Below are positions 62,283 to 64,000 of a stretch of 64,000 bases of DNA, in pieces (within the stretch, counting starts at the first letter, position 1; each line of letters begins with the position of its first letter). The DNA is from Streptomyces olivaceoviridis. Its GTDB lineage: Bacteria; Actinomycetota; Actinomycetes; Streptomycetales; Streptomycetaceae. Position numbers and translations under genes: made by a program. The stretch covers positions 1 to 64,000 of the forward strand of contig NZ_BMUI01000005.1 of the NCBI RefSeq assembly GCF_014650115.1, written 5' to 3'. The notes under the pieces were generated by a model. That model saw nothing but the letters and a program-made list of their open reading frames with translations, had not been told where the DNA came from and searched no databases.

Positions 62283-63539
62283 TCAGGCGGCGCCGTACCC
62301 CCCGTCCGAGGGGTCGCTCAGTCCGGCGACGCCGTTGGGGGTGCCGATGCCGGTGGGGGCGTCGTATCCGGGAACCGCGGCGAAGCCGTCGGCGGCGCCG
62401 GTGGTGATGTCGAAGAAGTTCCGCGGGTGCGCGTAGGGGTAGGAGTTGGGGAAGGTGCCGGGGGCCGGGTTGCCGGCCAGGGCGTACATCCCGGCCATCA
62501 GGGGGGCGGAGATGCTGGTGCCGTTGGCGACGAACCAGCCGGTGGAGCCGTTGAAGGGGATCGTGTCGTACACCGCGAAGTTGTCGGCGACGGCGGAGGC
62601 GTCGGCGATGGTGCGGTTGGCGCAGATGGTGTCGTGCTGGAAGGCCGGCTTGGGTTCGAAGAGGGAACAGCCGCATCCGGTGCCGTTCCACGCGCTTTCT
62701 GCCCAGCCGCGAGAATTCTGCGCACGGGTCAGCGTGGTGCCGCCCACGGCGGTGACGTAGGGGGACGCGGCTGGGTACTGCGTCACGCCCGCGTTGTCGC
62801 CCGAGGCGAAGGTGAAGGCCACACCGGGATGGTTGAAGTGGAAGTCGAACGCGCCCTCGAACGACGCCTCGGGCAGGACCCAGCTGTTGGAGATGAACGT
62901 CGCGCCCTGAGCGACGGCCTGGTCGACCGCGGTGAACATGTTGGCAGGGCCGGCGTCGTCCGCTTCGACGACCAGGATGTGGCAGTTCGAGCAGGTGGCG
63001 CTGATGGCGTCCACGTCGATGGACGACTCGAATGCCCATTCGGGAGCGGTGCCGGACGGTGGCGTGGTACCGCCGTTCTGGTTGATCACGCGGAGGCAGC
63101 GGTTGGTCTTGGTACACGGCGGGAGGTGGAACTGGCGTCGGTAGACGGCCAGGTCGCTCTCCAGGTTGGGGTTGTGGTGGGCGAGAGTGATGGCCACGGT
63201 CCGGCCCGCGCCGTTGGTGCCGGACAGCTTGTAGGCACTGCGGATGTCCGACGGGCCGAGGCCTGCCGGCGTGGCGCCCGGTGGAAGGGACGCGACGGGT
63301 TTGAAGTCGGGATTGAGCATGGCCAGACAGGCCGCCCGATTCCAATGGGATGTCGGCCGGCAAACTCGCACAGGCGGCAGCGGTTCGGGCCGGCCGGCAG
63401 CCGAACCGTGGGCCTGGACGACCGTTGTGCGGTGGCCGGGGGGCGAGCTCTGAGCCTGGGCGGTGGCCGAAGCTGCCGCCAAGCCCACCAGTACGAAGGC
63501 CCCGGCCAGCAGCGACCGGATCGGACGCGCGCGGAACAT
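62283..63539 (-). CDS. Secreted S53 (sedolisin) peptidase
   Basis: A 418-residue exported serine-carboxyl peptidase. The signal peptide LLAGAFVLVGLAAASATAQA is followed by a short linker and catalytic domain. The Glu/Asp pair lies in EWAFESSIDVDAIS, and the nucleophile is Ser in NGTSISAPLMAGM (family SGTSxSxP). The calcium-site region is near the C-terminus (FFDITTGAADGF). Unlike classical sedolisins the long N-terminal propeptide is largely missing. CGGAGGAGTGTC precedes ATG 63539. It probably degrades extracellular protein. Sec export and about six cysteines suggest a disulfide-stabilised enzyme. Confidence 0.88.
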   Translation of the reverse strand: MFRARPIRSLLAGAFVLVGLAAASATAQAQSSPPGHRTTVVQAHGSAAGRPEPLPPVRVCRPTSHWNRAACLAMLNPDFKPVASLPPGATPAGLGPSDIRSAYKLSGTNGAGRTVAITLAHHNPNLESDLAVYRRQFHLPPCTKTNRCLRVINQNGGTTPPSGTAPEWAFESSIDVDAISATCSNCHILVVEADDAGPANMFTAVDQAVAQGATFISNSWVLPEASFEGAFDFHFNHPGVAFTFASGDNAGVTQYPAASPYVTAVGGTTLTRAQNSRGWAESAWNGTGCGCSLFEPKPAFQHDTICANRTIADASAVADNFAVYDTIPFNGSTGWFVANGTSISAPLMAGMYALAGNPAPGTFPNSYPYAHPRNFFDITTGAADGFAAVPGYDAPTGIGTPNGVAGLSDPSDGGYGAA

Positions 63540-64000
63540 GACACTCCTCCGGGGCCGGACGGACGGCACCGTTCTCCGGCGGACTGTCGCCGCCTGACCT
63601 TGGGTTCACGCTCTTGACCCGTCCCACCCGGCGTTCCTCGCCGGTCAGCGCAACCCTGCGGCGTCTGTCGCGGCGCCCACTGTCGGCGCTCCCGCTACGT
63701 GAGCCGCCCGAGGAGCCCCTGATCCACGACCGGATGGCGTACGGAAACCACTCGTACGGCAGAGGAAGACCGTCACACCTGCGAAAGCCCCCGCCCGAAC
63801 GGCATTCACAGCCGGCCCGTCGCCGGCACTCCAGCCGTGCCGCTCGGGCACATCTCGCCAGGCCGCCCCGGCCGGTAACCTCCCCGCGACCCCGTTGAGG
63901 GCCGTCCTGGCCGACCAGCCGCTTCCGCTCCTCCGCTCCCCCGCGACGACTCCGACGGCGGCGTCCGGACGCACTTCCGCTCGGCCGGCCCTGCCTCTTG
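63540..64000. other. Upstream region and transposase scrap at the window end
   Basis: Promoter side of the peptidase gene, then mostly non-coding sequence holding the IS5-type fragment at 63820-63974. Confidence 0.4.
63820..63974 (-). pseudogene. N-terminal scrap of an IS5-type transposase
   Basis: ARTALNGVAGRLPAGAAWRD followed by VPERHG matches the segment near residue 40 of IS5-family transposases (I-N-G-I-x-x-x-x-R-T-G-x-x-W-R-D-V-P-E-R-Y-G). Similarity fades on both sides, and the gene may continue past the window end. Confidence 0.5.

Overview
The window is high-GC actinobacterial DNA, almost certainly from Streptomyces or a close relative. The evidence is its GC-saturated third codon positions, frequent GTG and TTG starts, and families typical of that group: an AfsR/SARP-type regulator, a SpoIIE-type phosphatase, a WhiB remnant, DUF2690 and SH3-like small secreted proteins, and an IS701-type transposase relic. 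It reads as an accessory region. Metabolic and regulatory genes in short units alternate with long stretches of broken genes. No rRNA, tRNA or CRISPR array was recognised.

Layout. 0-9.5 kb: an isolated coaD, a chloroperoxidase-type hydrolase, an MFS exporter, a secreted Ig-like protein, a cupin/DoxX pair divergent from a LysR regulator, and a decayed membrane-protein gene. 9.5-20 kb: a glutamine amidotransferase, a glycerophosphodiesterase, an ArsR-SRPBCC/reductase operon, a nucleotidyltransferase, a second MFS exporter, a broken IS701-like transposase, a lipoprotein and a membrane glutaredoxin. 20-24.8 kb: a large SARP-NB-ARC-TPR regulator divergent from two small secreted SH3-like proteins, then a junction where a lysR and a whiB fragment meet at seven GGCCCT units.

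24.9-35 kb is the first highlight. Eight co-directional genes run from 32.8 kb down to 24.9 kb: a PaaA-like diiron protein, a radical SAM enzyme, ACP, KAS II, FabI, KAS III, an alpha/beta hydrolase and an acyl-CoA ligase. A PLP aminotransferase and a PaaI-type thioesterase diverge from them. ACP, KAS II, FabI, KAS III and hydrolase overlap at their stop/start codons. This looks like a dedicated fatty-acid-type assembly line with two metal-dependent tailoring enzymes. I cannot match it to a known product.

35-53.5 kb: small secreted proteins, a polysaccharide deacetylase, a two-component system, an AMIN-like protein, a PP2C phosphatase, a zone of gene fragments (43-47 kb) with a 16-bp inverted repeat, a thermolysin-like protease without a signal peptide, a HAD protein, a large LuxR/ATPase regulator and a membrane protein.

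53.9-58.3 kb is the second highlight. A 108-residue Trypco2-like protein is translationally coupled to a 1364-residue protein that joins a trypsin-like protease with an intact H/D/S triad, a P-loop NTPase and a long helical region. This is the architecture of NTP-dependent conflict (immune) systems. It is followed by a transmembrane HTH protein, three more small secreted proteins with strong terminators, an S53 (sedolisin) protease and IS5-type transposase scraps up to the window end.
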